Shown here one piece after another: positions 35,071 through 46,199 of a stretch of DNA of 64,000 nt. Origin of the DNA: Trichostrongylus colubriformis (lineage: Eukaryota > Nematoda > Chromadorea > Rhabditida > Trichostrongylidae). Position 1 is the first letter of the stretch. Each line of letters starts with the position of its first letter. The position numbers were made by a program, and so were the translations under genes. Below the pieces are notes generated by a model. The model was not told the origin of the DNA. It did no database searches and worked only from the letters and a program-made list of their open reading frames with translations. Location: positions 47,662,591-47,726,590 of the forward strand of contig OZ022258.1 in assembly GCA_963978905.1 (NCBI GenBank), read 5' to 3'.

Positions 35071-38000
35071 ATGTACCCGTTCAATCATCTGTCGGTGAGA
35101 CGATCGAGATCCGAGATAACGGCATCACCAGATAGTGTATCGGTCAATTCATTGAAAAGGCCTTCCGCAAAAGATAGTCTGATCGAGAATGGTGTTCTCC
35201 CAATGGATGGCCGACTCAACAGTCGAGCTGCCACAACTTGGAAGTTAGTTCTCAGCTAATTTCTGATTTCTATATTGGCATTGAACAGGCAGTGGTAAGG
35301 TAATTGGAATGAGGATTGCGTGCTTCATTTCAACAGATGTGCGTGCAGACTTCCAACTAGGTTAAAGGAATCGTCCCAGTTTTTCTGTTACTCATATACA
35401 GAAATATATGTTGTATTTGCCTAATGTGGGCCACGTGCAAAGTTTCACGCAAAAATGTGAATCCGGCTAAGGTGCAGCACTACCAATTCCCGCACAGCAC
35501 TACGGACTGACGGCCGGGTGGGCGTAGTCTCCGCAAATGCCCACCCCTTCGTCCGCCACGCTCGGAGACGTATTGTAGGGACAGAAAGTTACGTAAACAG
35601 CCTTAATCTCCGTTCCTGGCCACGGCGAACCACGGGACGGGGCCTTCACTAGGAGGGTGTATATCACTAGGACAAAACCGTCGCGTGCAGAACACGGCCA
35701 CGCGACGGTTTTGTCCTAGTGATATACACCCTTCACTAGGAGGCCCCGCCCACTCGGACGAGAATTCGGAAGGCTGGGTTTAGCCTAATTCCCACTTTTT
35801 CACATGAAACTTTGCATGCGGCCCTCATTCGGCAAATACAACATAAATAAATAGGTAACAAGGAAACTTATTTTCCGTAGACGAGTCATATGAGGCCACA
35901 TCTTCGTTCGTTATAGGACCAGCAAGGCACGTGAAGCGCATAACCACGCATTTCGCATGGTGCGTTGACCTGGACTTATTAGACCGTCCTGATGTATGTA
36001 ACAGTAACAACGCACAAGCTCTCCTTGAAAATCGTAGAAGCCATATTCGAGCTGTGAAGAGGCTGCTCACAAGAAAGCTCTTTTCCATTTCTATCGAGTA
36101 GAGTAGCCTGAATCCGTTCCCATGGACTTGATTAGCCCTAATCGGTGAACTGCGCTAGATAGGCGCCGCTATCCTTTAGGAGATTCTTCAACATTTGCGA
36201 GCTGCTTTCGAATTAGTGACCACTAACAAACACTTTTAATTTTACTCTCATACTTTTCCTTTTTGATTTGCGATTTTATTATTTCCTATACTTTTTAATT
36301 TAATTTTCACTTCAGCTCCAGAGAAGCAGGCGTGTCACGGTCGATTTATCCGGTTCTGATGACGCTACAGATTCTGGCATTGTTTCCAAATCCGAATTCG
36401 GATCAAAAAACTCGGTGGAGGCGGACTACGGTAAATTGCTGTTTTTTTTGGTCTGAAAATCTACGATCATGAACAGATGCGGAAAGAGGCAGTCATCCGT
36501 ATTCCCCAACCAGAATGGCTAAAATGCAGCGAAAAAAACTGTGTGCGATTGCAAAATTTATGTCCATTATTTTCCCCGGCTTTGTGGAAGTTCACGAAAA
36601 ACCGTTGTTCTTTATGCTTCATTAGAAATTATAGGCTCTGTCTGCAGCAGCGATGTGTTCCAAGAATGCAATATCAAATAATAATGTTCCTTTTTCAGCG
36701 GCTCATTCTCATGCTCAACTACTCGGCACTGGCGATACTTTTCAATTGTTATCTACTTAATAAGAATCTCTGGTTGATAACAGCGTATAGGGTAAGTATG
36801 GTGCGCTTTGGAGGCACTGCCTGGGATAAGTAGAAAGAGGAACTGGGAAGACATGTCTTCTGAAAACAACAATCCAGTCAATAGAGGTGATGTACGGAGA
36901 AGCTCGCGTTGAAAAAGCACCGCATGGGCTCTTATCACGATTCACTTTAGGGCGCTATGCCTAACCGCCGGGGGAGTTGCCTGTAGAGTGGAACAACGTC
37001 TGCGGCCGACAGACTAAATGTGTTCCTAGTTCTCGGGTTTTTCGCCAATTCAATGAGTTTTTTCACTACCATTATACCGCTGAATGGCCCTCCTCTCATA
37101 TTCTCCATTACTCCACAATATGATAAATTTACCCTTTTCGGTGCCTATAAACACAATATACAACGATGATTCTTTGTATGTGATTCTGCTCAGTAAAGAA
37201 ATTAGAGAGAAATAAGAGAAATTAGAGACGGGGCCACACTCCGGAAACACATATTCAGACGAGTTTTTGTTATCCCTTGCTTCCTCCACTAACGTTGTCT
37301 TCTGTACTGTCGTAGCAGGTCATTTTTACCTCTTGTACCCTTTGGCTCTCACCGCTGATGTAAAACGGGTGTGTACCCTTATGTCAGGATTTCGCACCGC
37401 GGGCGAAGCAATGCGGACGAGCCAAAAGCACCATGTCGTTGGGCCCCGAAGCGATTACAACACAACTGCGTATCGCGCCCCTAGCATTAAAGACATCATT
37501 AGGGGTGGGCAATAGTGGAGAAATCCCAAGAAGAAGTCACTCACATGGTAGTCCTGGGCCTAAGAAGGCTATCTGCGGCGAAATCCCGGTGAAAAAGCGC
37601 CCCTCCGAGCTGTAGAAGCGCTGCAAAACGGCGAAGCGTTCAGGGGCTCCGCCTCTGCCACTCAGTGGTTCCGCCTCTCGATGACGTAATTCCCGATTGA
37701 TTGGGGTGAGAGCGGTCGAGGAGATGGGGTAGGATCGGGGGTTTTGCGGCGCGCGTTCGCAGTTTTAGCGTGAAACTCACTCAAGAAATAGATGTTGTCG
37801 TCTTTCCAAACAATTCCCCTGTGTTTACTTGGCAACATGCCAATGGAAAACTAGATCAGACTACTCCCCTCTTGACGGACAGGTCGTCCGCTTCGAGAAT
37901 CAACAGTGGAAAGGGGGTCCTATTTCTCGGGTTTTAGGCCAATTCCATCCGCTGTTTCTTCACTGTCCTATTGCTAGGCATCTCGGCTTTCATATGCACT

Positions 38001-41000
38001 ATTTCTTTTACTTTTCGTCCGACTTTCCCCTAATGATGCCTTTAAAGTGTAATCGTTCTAAGACCCAACTACTGCGACGCGCATAGCTCGCACACACTGC
38101 GTCGCACTCCGCTAGTCGTCGTGCGAAATCCTGACGTAAAGGTACACACCGTAAGCACGCAGGCTATTATGCCATGTATTGCATCACTGATGGGTTACGA
38201 AGATGAGCCATGCTATTGCTGGACCGTAAAAAATGTGCAATTGTGTAATCGTTCCGTGTAATCGTGTAATCGTTCTAACTACCGCGACGCGCATAGCTCG
38301 CACACACTGCGTAGCATTCCCTAGTCGTCGTGTGGAATTCTGACATAAAGGTACACACCCATGCAAATCACATCGAAAGGTGGGCGGGTCTGCCATTTCG
38401 ACACGGTCCAAGCGGTCTTAGGAGCAGTAATTCGCCCTAACGATAAAACGAGAGGATAGCCTCTGCGGTTGCGGAGCGATCTAGAGGGGGGGGGGATCTC
38501 ATAAAATAGGGGCGGGCTGAAGCATCTTTGTGGGATCACTCGGCATTGAAGCGTTTATCTTCGCCTGGGCCTCAAAGAAAGGAGGAAGGGATTCCTTCTC
38601 TTCAAGGTTTGGGTAAAAATAGAGTCCACAGTGGAATGCCCCCACTCCCTCATTGCAACAGCACCTGAAAATTTTTCCATTTCAGGAACGATTCGGTCTT
38701 ATGCATGCCTCAACTGTTTCGTGTATGATTGCCGGTATCAAACCGATGATCAATATGTTCCTAATTGGCCTATTTGCAGTACGTGTACGGGAACATGTGA
38801 GATTAATTAAGGTACGTAAATACACGAGCATGAGATTGGTGCAGTACGTATGTGGGTTAAGAACAACCCTTTTGACCTCACTATGCGATCTTTTCAGACC
38901 TTGGATTCTATCGACGTATCTTTTCGTAGTGCCTTCCACTTATCACCTCCTACCCGATACTATGTCGCCGGATTTTTTGTTGTCGTTGGATTTTTTACTG
39001 TGATGCCGTTCACCTCTAAAGTGGTCGAATTCATCTATACCGATCAGAAGTGAGTAAATTACCTGCTAGAGCAACTGGAGAAATAGACAACTATTAAAAA
39101 AGAGATCGTATCTAAAAGACTCAAAGGAATCGCTCACGAAAAAAAGTTTGTTTGTTACCCATATATTTTTGTTCTTTCTGCTTACTGAGGGCCGCATGCA
39201 AAATTTCCCGCGAAAAATTACAATCCGGCTGAGATATAGCTCCTCAAAGTCTGGAACCGACGGGATGTGGCGTCCAGGTGGGTGTCGGCTCGGCCATGGA
39301 CATGGAGAGCTGAGGAGCAAATGCGCGATCGGAGACGACGGGCGGTAAGGAGGGGGGGGGGGAGGGGGGAGGAAGAAGCAAGGAAGTAGTTTAAAGGAAT
39401 CGTTCGAGGAGGAATGAGCTTCTTCACCCATATATTTATGTTGTATTTACCTAAAAGATGGCTGAGATACCGCCCCCCGAATTCTCGGCCGGATGGGCGG
39501 GGCCTCGAAGTAAAAGCCCGTCCCGTCGTCCGCTGCTGTTGGGATTGAAGAGTGTTCACGTAAATTTCTGCTCCTACAATGCGTCTCTGACAGCGGCGAA
39601 CGACAAGGTGGGCACTTGTTCGAAAGCCCCACCCACCGGCCGAGAATTTGTGGTGCTGTATCCTAGCCGATCCACACTTTTTCGCGTCAAACTTTGCATG
39701 CGGCTCACATTAGGCAAGTACATCATAAATATATGGGTTACAGAAAAAAACTCATTTTTCCTGGAAGATTCCTATACCCTCTGTTTCGCACGCCCTGAGA
39801 CGGAGGTTTGATTGAATTCACTATGGTATTTTTCTTTCAGATTCAGGACACTTTCCCCGGTTGTCTTTTGAGACCTAGTCCAACCTTTGTCTCTTATTTT
39901 CTCGGCTTTGTCTACACTTCTCGTAGATTTTTTCACTGTTTGATTCATTATTCACTACCGGTTTACTCCTCCTCTTACCTTTCACCAGACGATATGTCAC
40001 GCTCTGCATTGTGACGGGTTCGAGGCAGCCTGGATATTTTAGGACAGAAAACTCGTGTAGTGACGTAGGGTGTGCATCTCGAAGCGATTCCTTCGTCACT
40101 ACCGTCACGTACTTTGAGCCTTTCGAAGTGAACACGCATCACACGCCGCATGCCGCGCCATGCGAACTTATTGCCCTAATGGATCACTTTCAAACTGTCT
40201 AGACTGCTCGAGTGTTTTGCAGAAACATCAGTTATCACCTACGTTTTCCATAACAGATCTTTGAGGTGCCTGTATAGCTGCATGACTACCTTCAAAAGAA
40301 TTACGTTAGGCGACAAATCTCTAATGAGAAACAAGCAGGAACTTCTGAAGAAGTTACAATTTCGAAATCCTAGATGCATCTGGAGGGATGAAATGCCTTT
40401 TTGCTTCATTGAGAGGAAGAAGGCCACATAAAAAAAGCCAATTTTACTGAGCCTATTTTACCGAATGCTCTGTTACCACTTACTGAAGGGCAGCTTAACT
40501 ACCAGGTCACGAAAGCCCTACACAATGTTCAATTCTTAAGTTCCAACTGAAGCAAAGAGATACAGTAGCGCTCAAAAGTCTTCGACGAAATGGTCTTTCA
40601 CTTGGGTTTTTCACTTGTAACTTTTTTGCAACTGCACCGATCTAAGAGAAATTTTAGTATGTTGTAGTATGTTGTACTTGGAGACACTGCATACTTAATA
40701 CACTACTTTGGCGCTCAACAGTGTGTGGTTATATGAGATTTTTTGTTTTTGGAGTGCCATCGCTATGCCGTCTCACTATGCCGCTGTCATCAAAAGTCGT
40801 GGTCTTTCTACAAAATATTAATGTTCTTTGAGGCTTGCTCATTTTGTTTTTGTAAAGAAAGCCGTTTTTCGTGACCAGGCCTTTTACTTTTTTCGGTGGT
40901 CTTGTAGTCAATTCTTGTAAAAAACCATGAAAAGTGTCAAGCGGCACTCAAGTAGAAGGAAATGTTGACAATAGGTTCAGGCACCACATATTAAAATTTT

Positions 41001-44000
41001 GTCAAATTTGGTCAAGTAGAAAAAGTTATGACAAAAAAGTTTTGGCCGAAGACTTTTGAGCGCTACTGTAAATTTGTGTAATCAAGCCCATTCGCTGAAT
41101 GAATCAAAGAATCAAGAAAGGTGAATAGGAGATGGAAGTGGGTGAAGGGTCAGAGGACCACGGATACCGCACCGTTATCACCTGTTCCTACTTTTGAGGT
41201 CCCATGTAGACTAGACGCAAGCTTTGAATCATTTGTCATTGTTTACTCAATTCAAAGCATCAATACGGACTATGTGAGGTCTAAAAAGACGATGGTAGGG
41301 CTCTGTGCCCAAAGTACACCGGGAGTCGAGGATTCCTCAACAGGAAGGTCGTAATTGACCTGACAGGGTCGTACCGCAGAGGTCAAATAAGCACTGAAAT
41401 CTTAACTTTCAATAAGCAAATGAAAAGCGATAGCTATCTCACAGCGATCAGTGTGAAGAAATGTAAAATGAATATCTTTTTGATTCGGGTAAAAATGCAT
41501 GGCAATAAAACACATTGGAACTATACAACCCAGTAACAAGTACTGGTATTGTAAGGGTCAAAGAAAGGGGGGGGGGTCGTATCTGGCCCTCGTAGAGGTG
41601 AAGGATCGTTATGAATTGGCTATTATCCTCGACACCTGGGTGTGCTCTGTCTGTGCCTCACCAATATAAACCACGATCTTGTCGGCTGTAGCTGATACGT
41701 GCTTATCACTTATCAGCCCTACCCATTACAACGAGATGCTCTCTAAACTGAATTCATGGCTGTCTGACGTGCGGATGCATCTATGTCCTCACAGTCGATC
41801 CGCCCTTTTTTCATGTAGCGCAGATGCATGGCGCCACTGGAATCTGGTCCTTTCATTTACTTCTAAAAGTTCACCTTTACAGGTTAGGCATGAGCATCAT
41901 CCAGGATACGGCGTTTATCATCGTGCCCACGTTATCACTATGGAACGTCATTCCACTGCTCTACTATGACTTGTACAATCGCCTTGTTCGATTCTATTGC
42001 AGGTTCGCAAACATTATTCTCAAAAAATCAACCCACTAAAAATTTGAAGCTTTTATAATATTTTGCTATTTTATGAGTCTTGTACGTGTTGTGAGCGTTA
42101 GAGACTAGAGGTGTTTTACCCTCTTCACCCACGAGCAGTGGTTCAGTGGCATTGAATAATGCGAGATAGGAACAGGACCGAATAGCGAGAGGATAGCCCG
42201 CATTCATTTGACTGTTAGCAGAGAAGAAATCTCGATCATGCGTACATGGCGCAATATAGGCTTCGCTGTCGCGAGACGCGGGAATTCGAAGGATCATTGC
42301 TGGCGATGGTGGTACGCCTCTGATCAGAAATTTAAACTTCTTACTATTTACATCACCCCACTACGTCGGATGTTATCGACGATTTTTTTCTGAAATTATA
42401 AAACCTAACTCCATTCGAAGAGTGTGAGCAAATAGTTGTGGATGGAGCAGATGAGAGCACAAAGACCGTCTCATTCACACGGGAATTTCAAATTGATTTT
42501 AGGCGTTCGGAAGCTTTCAAAGAGTGCCACCCATACTATAATCCATACTTTATATAAAACGCTTCATCTGTTTGTACGTGCGTCCCTTTGTCCGTCCCTT
42601 TGTCCATCTGTCACGAAATTAGGTATCATATGAGAAACGACTTGTCGAGATGGGGACAAGTGTGGTATGGGTAGTTGTATGGGACAGCAAGTAAAGACCA
42701 TACATGGACCAAGTCAAGCTCCGCCCACGGTGGGTGGGGCTTGCACAGTAACGTTCACTTTCCAGCCCGAAAATTTTTAATTGGGTTCGAAGTGCCCCAA
42801 ACGAAGATGAGTGATTTAGATCAGCGATAAGTTTCTGTAGGTCAAGAAAGAATTCTGGGCACAGTGGGCGGAGCATTCTTAGTGATGGGCGGAGCTTGGA
42901 CATATCATGAAAAACGACCTGTGGAGATAGGGACAAGTTTGGGATGGGTAGGGTAGAGACAAAGAATAGGGAGCACTCATCCACCATGTTAAGCTCCTCT
43001 CATGGTGGGCAGAGCGTGCAGTGAAATACTCTGTCCTCAAGAAAAGAGCACGTGTGAAATACTCTCTTCTCGAGATAAAGAGCGCGTGCAGCGAAATCAA
43101 GAAAAAGAGCAATTTCGATCAACCTACTGACACACATGGTGTTTCGCGCACAGTAGTGTGCGCCAGCCAACTGATGATAAACGAAAGGCCGTGTTCCCGT
43201 AGAGTAACAGCACTTTGTAGTCGTAAGGGTGAAACTAGTGGTTGAATTCTCTTCTTATCAGCTCACGTCATTCGTTTCAGGACCCTCGTGAAATCGTTAG
43301 ATATGGAGCATCGTAAACGGCATGTTAGCCTTAAATTTTATTACGAGCAATTTCTAAGAATCACTACCGCTCAGGTACGTCCTTCGTGTCCCGTTGCTTT
43401 CGATCCATATTGATCAATATTTGTGCAATAAATTCATTTGTAGGAAGCTGTTGGTAACCTATTTAACCCGTTTATACTGTTTTCGCTGGCCTGGTCAATG
43501 CTCGTACTCTGTCTCACCATATATTTCGTCACTCAACCTCATTCAAGGTACATTCAACTCTACCGTATTTACGCCAGTGGTACAGTAGTAATTACAGTAG
43601 TACATTGAAAGTGTTGTAACACTCTTACCATTAGCATTCAGCTTAGTGGAGCCGATTTCACCAGAGCAGATTACGGTACCGGAAATTAGACGTCGACTCA
43701 CGCGTAGTGTACACTTCACAATCTGTTGGGCTGCCCTGCAGGTGTTGGTGGCCCTGATGCACATTATTCTTATATGTCATACAGGGATGAATACGAACGA
43801 AACGGTGAGTTAAACGGAATACAGAAGAGATCAGGCAGTCACTGCCTTATATTTCAGACTCGTGGTATAGTGAATGCCGTATTGCGAATTGTTCCCGACG
43901 CAAAAGCGGACCTCGATCGATTCCAGGTGATTATTACGACTTTTTACGTATACTGCCATTCTTATGATAAGTGATAAAGAAGGAAGGCAGAATCCTGATG

Positions 44001-44848
44001 GCTGGTGAATGTGATGTGGCCTATGCTATGACTGCGGTGGCCAGCCGATGCACGAATCAGTGCTTTTATCCTCCCAGACGAGTTTGGTACCAATTTACAC
44101 CCTGGAGATGGAAGGCTCAGTTCGCCGGGGCGGCGTTGATGCGGGATTTGATCTCCGCACCATGAGAGTGGGATGTGCGCCATCTGTTACTACACCGCCT
44201 CCACCCCATAAGTAATACATATTAACTATTATCAAACAATGAGTAAGGATACCCCATTTCGGAGGGCCTGATAGGACGTGGCCGCGGACATGAATGAGTG
44301 GCGAGAGTGAGAGTGCGTGACAAGAGTGAGAGTGTGTAGCAGAGTGAGAGAGTTCGATACACGCTTACCCAAGTCCGTGGGCCACGCCCTATCAGGCGCT
44401 TCGGTATGGACTGTATGTAGTTGTTAGAAAAAGAGAAGGGCAATTGATTTCACATTAATCTTGGTGTTCAACTAATTCAATCATCTCCACGCTACAGAAC
44501 GCCATCCGAAGACGTGATGTATCCCAGAGCCAAGTAGTAATCGTATGTGTTGCAGATTTCATGTTTCGTACACAAAATGTCCACACAATTCATGTGGGGA
44601 ATGACTGTATGGCGAGCATTTCCACTTGAACGGACTACCTTTTTCACGGTAAGTCGTCTAAAGGGGGAGGGGAGTGTCTCGAGCAGTTTCTCAGTGGAAA
44701 AAAATTTCAGCTCGTGTCTGTGATTGTAACTTATGCCTTTCTGCTGCTGAAGCTCAAAGAGAATCCGGCAATGACGCCGATCACTCGACAGTTTACTATT
44801 CACAATAATGGTTCATTGATGTTCAGTACTACCACCTTATCGCCTTGA
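35071..44848 (+). CDS. Gustatory-receptor-like multi-pass membrane protein (GUR/EGL-47/LITE-1 type)
   Basis: I model thirteen exons with matching phases: 35071-35243, 36316-36430, 36699-36791, 38686-38811, 38898-39049, 39841-40017, 41883-42002, 43281-43374, 43444-43547, 43642-43804, 43858-43926, 44556-44648 and 44711-44848. The product is about 538 codons: a polar Ser/Arg-rich N-terminus, then about eight hydrophobic segments, e.g. YYVAGFFVVVGFFTVMPF, FILFSLAWSMLVLCLTIYF and ALQVLVALMHIILICH. The C-terminal TYAFLLLKLK resembles the TYhhhhhQF signature of the gustatory-receptor superfamily. Architecture best fits C. elegans EGL-47/LITE-1/GUR-3 relatives; which one is inference, with EGL-47 favoured for its long N-terminus. 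Exon 6 has in-frame TGA at 39869-39871 and 39941-39943 with coherent reading on both sides, so the allele may be non-functional or the sequence wrong there. The exon 6 donor is the least certain boundary. The first exon follows GTTTCAG by two bases. Confidence 0.75.
35364..35890. mobile_element. CCACGG-family MITE, copy in receptor intron 1
   Basis: The left terminus is AAAGGAATCGTCCCAG and the right end is CCGTAGACGAGTCATATG. It contains ACGTAAACAGCC and a 73-bp hairpin insertion at 35657-35729 that makes it longer than its relatives. Confidence 0.85.
35657..35729. mobile_element. 73-bp perfect hairpin inserted in a MITE
   Basis: The 31-bp arms beginning GTGTATATCACTAGGACAAA are perfect inverses around an 11-nt loop. 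The insert is bracketed by perfect 14-bp direct repeats (CCTTCACTAGGAGG at 35643-35656 and 35730-35743). Other family members carry that site once, so this is a nested insertion with a target duplication of 12-14 bp, depending on where the ends are drawn. Confidence 0.8.
37366..37513 (+). mobile_element. Left half of GTGTGTACC MITE
   Basis: GTGTGTACCCTTATGTCAGG and ATTTCGCACC are followed by GCAATGCGGACGAGC, GTTGGGCCCCGAAGCGATTA and GCGCCCCTAGCATTAA, which match the reverse complement of the right half of 25071-25306. The other arm is missing. Confidence 0.65.
38050..38360. mobile_element. Two direct half-copies of the GTGTGTACC MITE
   Basis: GCGACGCGCATAGCTCGCAC followed by CTAGTCGTCGTG and a TGACGTAAAGGTACACACC-type end occurs at 38076-38139 and again at 38284-38358. 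Between them, 38150-38248 is the inverse of 24985-25070. The arrangement suggests a rearranged or doubly inserted element. Confidence 0.65.
39123..39305 (+). mobile_element. CCACGG-family MITE, left half
   Basis: AAAGGAATCGCTCACG, TTGTTACCCATATATTTTTG and GGGCCGCATGCAAAATTTCC are the left arm. The copy breaks off in unrelated sequence with an 11-G run (39352-39362). Confidence 0.75.
39393..39773. mobile_element. CCACGG-family MITE, adjacent copy
   Basis: It starts AAAGGAATCGTTCGAGG and ends TTTTTCCTGGAAGATTCCT. The core (CCCGTCCCGTCGTCCGC, ACGTAAATTTCTGC) is present. A left-arm segment containing the GGGCCGCATGC block is deleted. Together with 39123-39305 it occupies the intron between receptor exons 5 and 6. 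Confidence 0.8.
40563..41068. mobile_element. Tc1-like inverted-repeat element in a receptor intron
   Basis: The termini CAGTAGCGCTCAAAAGTCTT and AAGACTTTTGAGCGCTACTG are exact inverses and are flanked by TA on both sides (40561-40562, 41069-41070). At 506 bp it is non-autonomous. The minus frame at 40729-40947 could be a transposase remnant but has no diagnostic motif. Confidence 0.8.
41567..41660 (+). repeat. Short dispersed repeat with poly-G head
   Basis: Second copy of the repeat at 24470-24610, beginning with ten G residues. Confidence 0.6.
42555..43130 (+). repeat. Dispersed GC-box repeat
   Basis: The stretch begins with CGTCCCTTTGTCCGTCCCTT and CTGTCACGAAATTAG. Two half-units each contain ATGAGAAACGACTTG- or ATGAAAAACGACCTG-like sequence, GAGAT.GGGACAAGT and CGGTGGGTGGGG- or AGTGGGCGGAGC-like boxes. 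The inverse copy is at 3530-3940. It lies in the intron upstream of receptor exon 8. Confidence 0.65.
43975..44200 (+). repeat. Dispersed repeat S, second copy
   Basis: It shares GGTACCAATTTACA, GATGGAAGGCTC and GATTTGATCTCCGCA with 27430-27740 in inverse orientation. It lies within the intron between receptor exons 11 and 12. Confidence 0.65.
44257..44410. mobile_element. Short inverted-repeat element with purine-rich centre
   Basis: GGCCTGATAGGACGTGGCC is mirrored by GGGCCACGCCCTATCAGG. Between the arms lies a run of GAGTGAGAGTG repeats (about 44290-44350). It lies in the same intron as the preceding repeat. Confidence 0.65.
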
Positions 44849-44895
44849 CGTCCCGACAAAGAACAACCGAAGGTATTTGAAGCTCTGTTCTGAAA

Positions 44896-44901
44896 AATAA
44901 A
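44896..44901 (+). promoter_or_regulatory. Polyadenylation signal of the receptor gene
   Basis: A canonical AATAAA lies 48 bases after the stop codon of the 35071-44848 gene, a typical nematode 3'-UTR distance. Confidence 0.6.
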
Positions 44902-46199
44902 CAGCACAATCTTCTGCTTCTTTTTACGTTTGTTCTATTTCAGGTTGTTCATGGTAGCTGGGGGTGTAATGACGGTACACATTCATCAGGATGCTCATCG
45001 GGTCCAACACACACGGCCGTTTCCCTAATGCGAAATTCTTGTGATTTAGGCTGAATCCACGACTTTCGTGTTAATATCATATGTACATACATGCTGCAAT
45101 AAACTTTTCTAAATGCTCGATCAGCAGAGATATGTTTTAGAGAATTTGTGAAATTAATTTTTTTCAGTGGACGACCATAAGTGGAATCAACGGGGCTAAT
45201 AAAGTTGTGCCATTAATCGTAAGTAAAACAGTTCAACACTTGGAGCTCCTCCACCCATCTCGGCTATAATTTCCGTTGAATGGTAGAAATAATTAAAACA
45301 GCGGTAAAGTATCTCAGCTTAGGGTCTTACAGTACTCCGTAGTGGGGATTGAATCCCATGGACCTGAGCAAGTAGTGTCGTATGCCACCAATCTTTCTAT
45401 ATGTACCATCTCTATGGCCTTTTAAATCGAGCGTGATTACTCAAACCGATCGGTGGATGTGCCACGCGTCGGATTCACTCTCGCAATCTCATTGGCTTTC
45501 AAATGCTTGAATAGTTCCGGAGTTGACCAACTTGCAAAGGACTGTGGTTTTCGATTTTTTTTTCTAAAAACGAAACCATTTAACGGTCCATAAGCGGCCA
45601 AGAAACTCCATCGACGTTACATAGCAGAGAAACAATGAAAATAGACAGCTAGCAGGTGTTTGTATTTGTATTTGGTGGTTTGTAATACACAATAGACGAA
45701 AGTTTCTTTCGAATTTTGATTTCGAGTGATTTTATAAGCCCCTTCCAAATCACCTGGAATTTACAAACAAAGTGAGTCAAATGTTTATTGCAAATTTATC
45801 CAAACAAGCACTAATTCTTAACTAATCCAGCAAACAATGAGTATTGTTGAGTTTGCCCATTACGTTCCTAAAAAATTTTGATCAGTAAAATTAAAACAAT
45901 AGTCTGTTCACAGTCGTTGCGTCCTGAAAAAAGATACAGGAAACTTGAGTGCCAACCTCGAAAAAGTCTTTCATGCAGAAGTTTGGATCCTGATGTACAT
46001 TCATTGTGGAAATTATTGATGGCGGTGGTCCCATCTGAAATTCACCACCCATCCAAACCACAGTTCAATTTTACTTAGTGTAAAAAAGTTTAGAGCTTAT
46101 CGCTGAAGTGATCCTGGTCATTTGACCCACACAATGTCATTGTTGATGCAACCATTACTTACTTAAACTTCTACGCAGTGAACTTAGTCTTACGTTAGG
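44902..46199. other. Intergenic, no gene recognised
   Basis: The tail-to-tail interval separates the plus-strand receptor gene from the minus-strand secreted-protein gene. A GGGGATTGAATCCC motif near 45350 is vaguely tRNA-derived but has no tRNA fold that I could draw. Confidence 0.4.
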
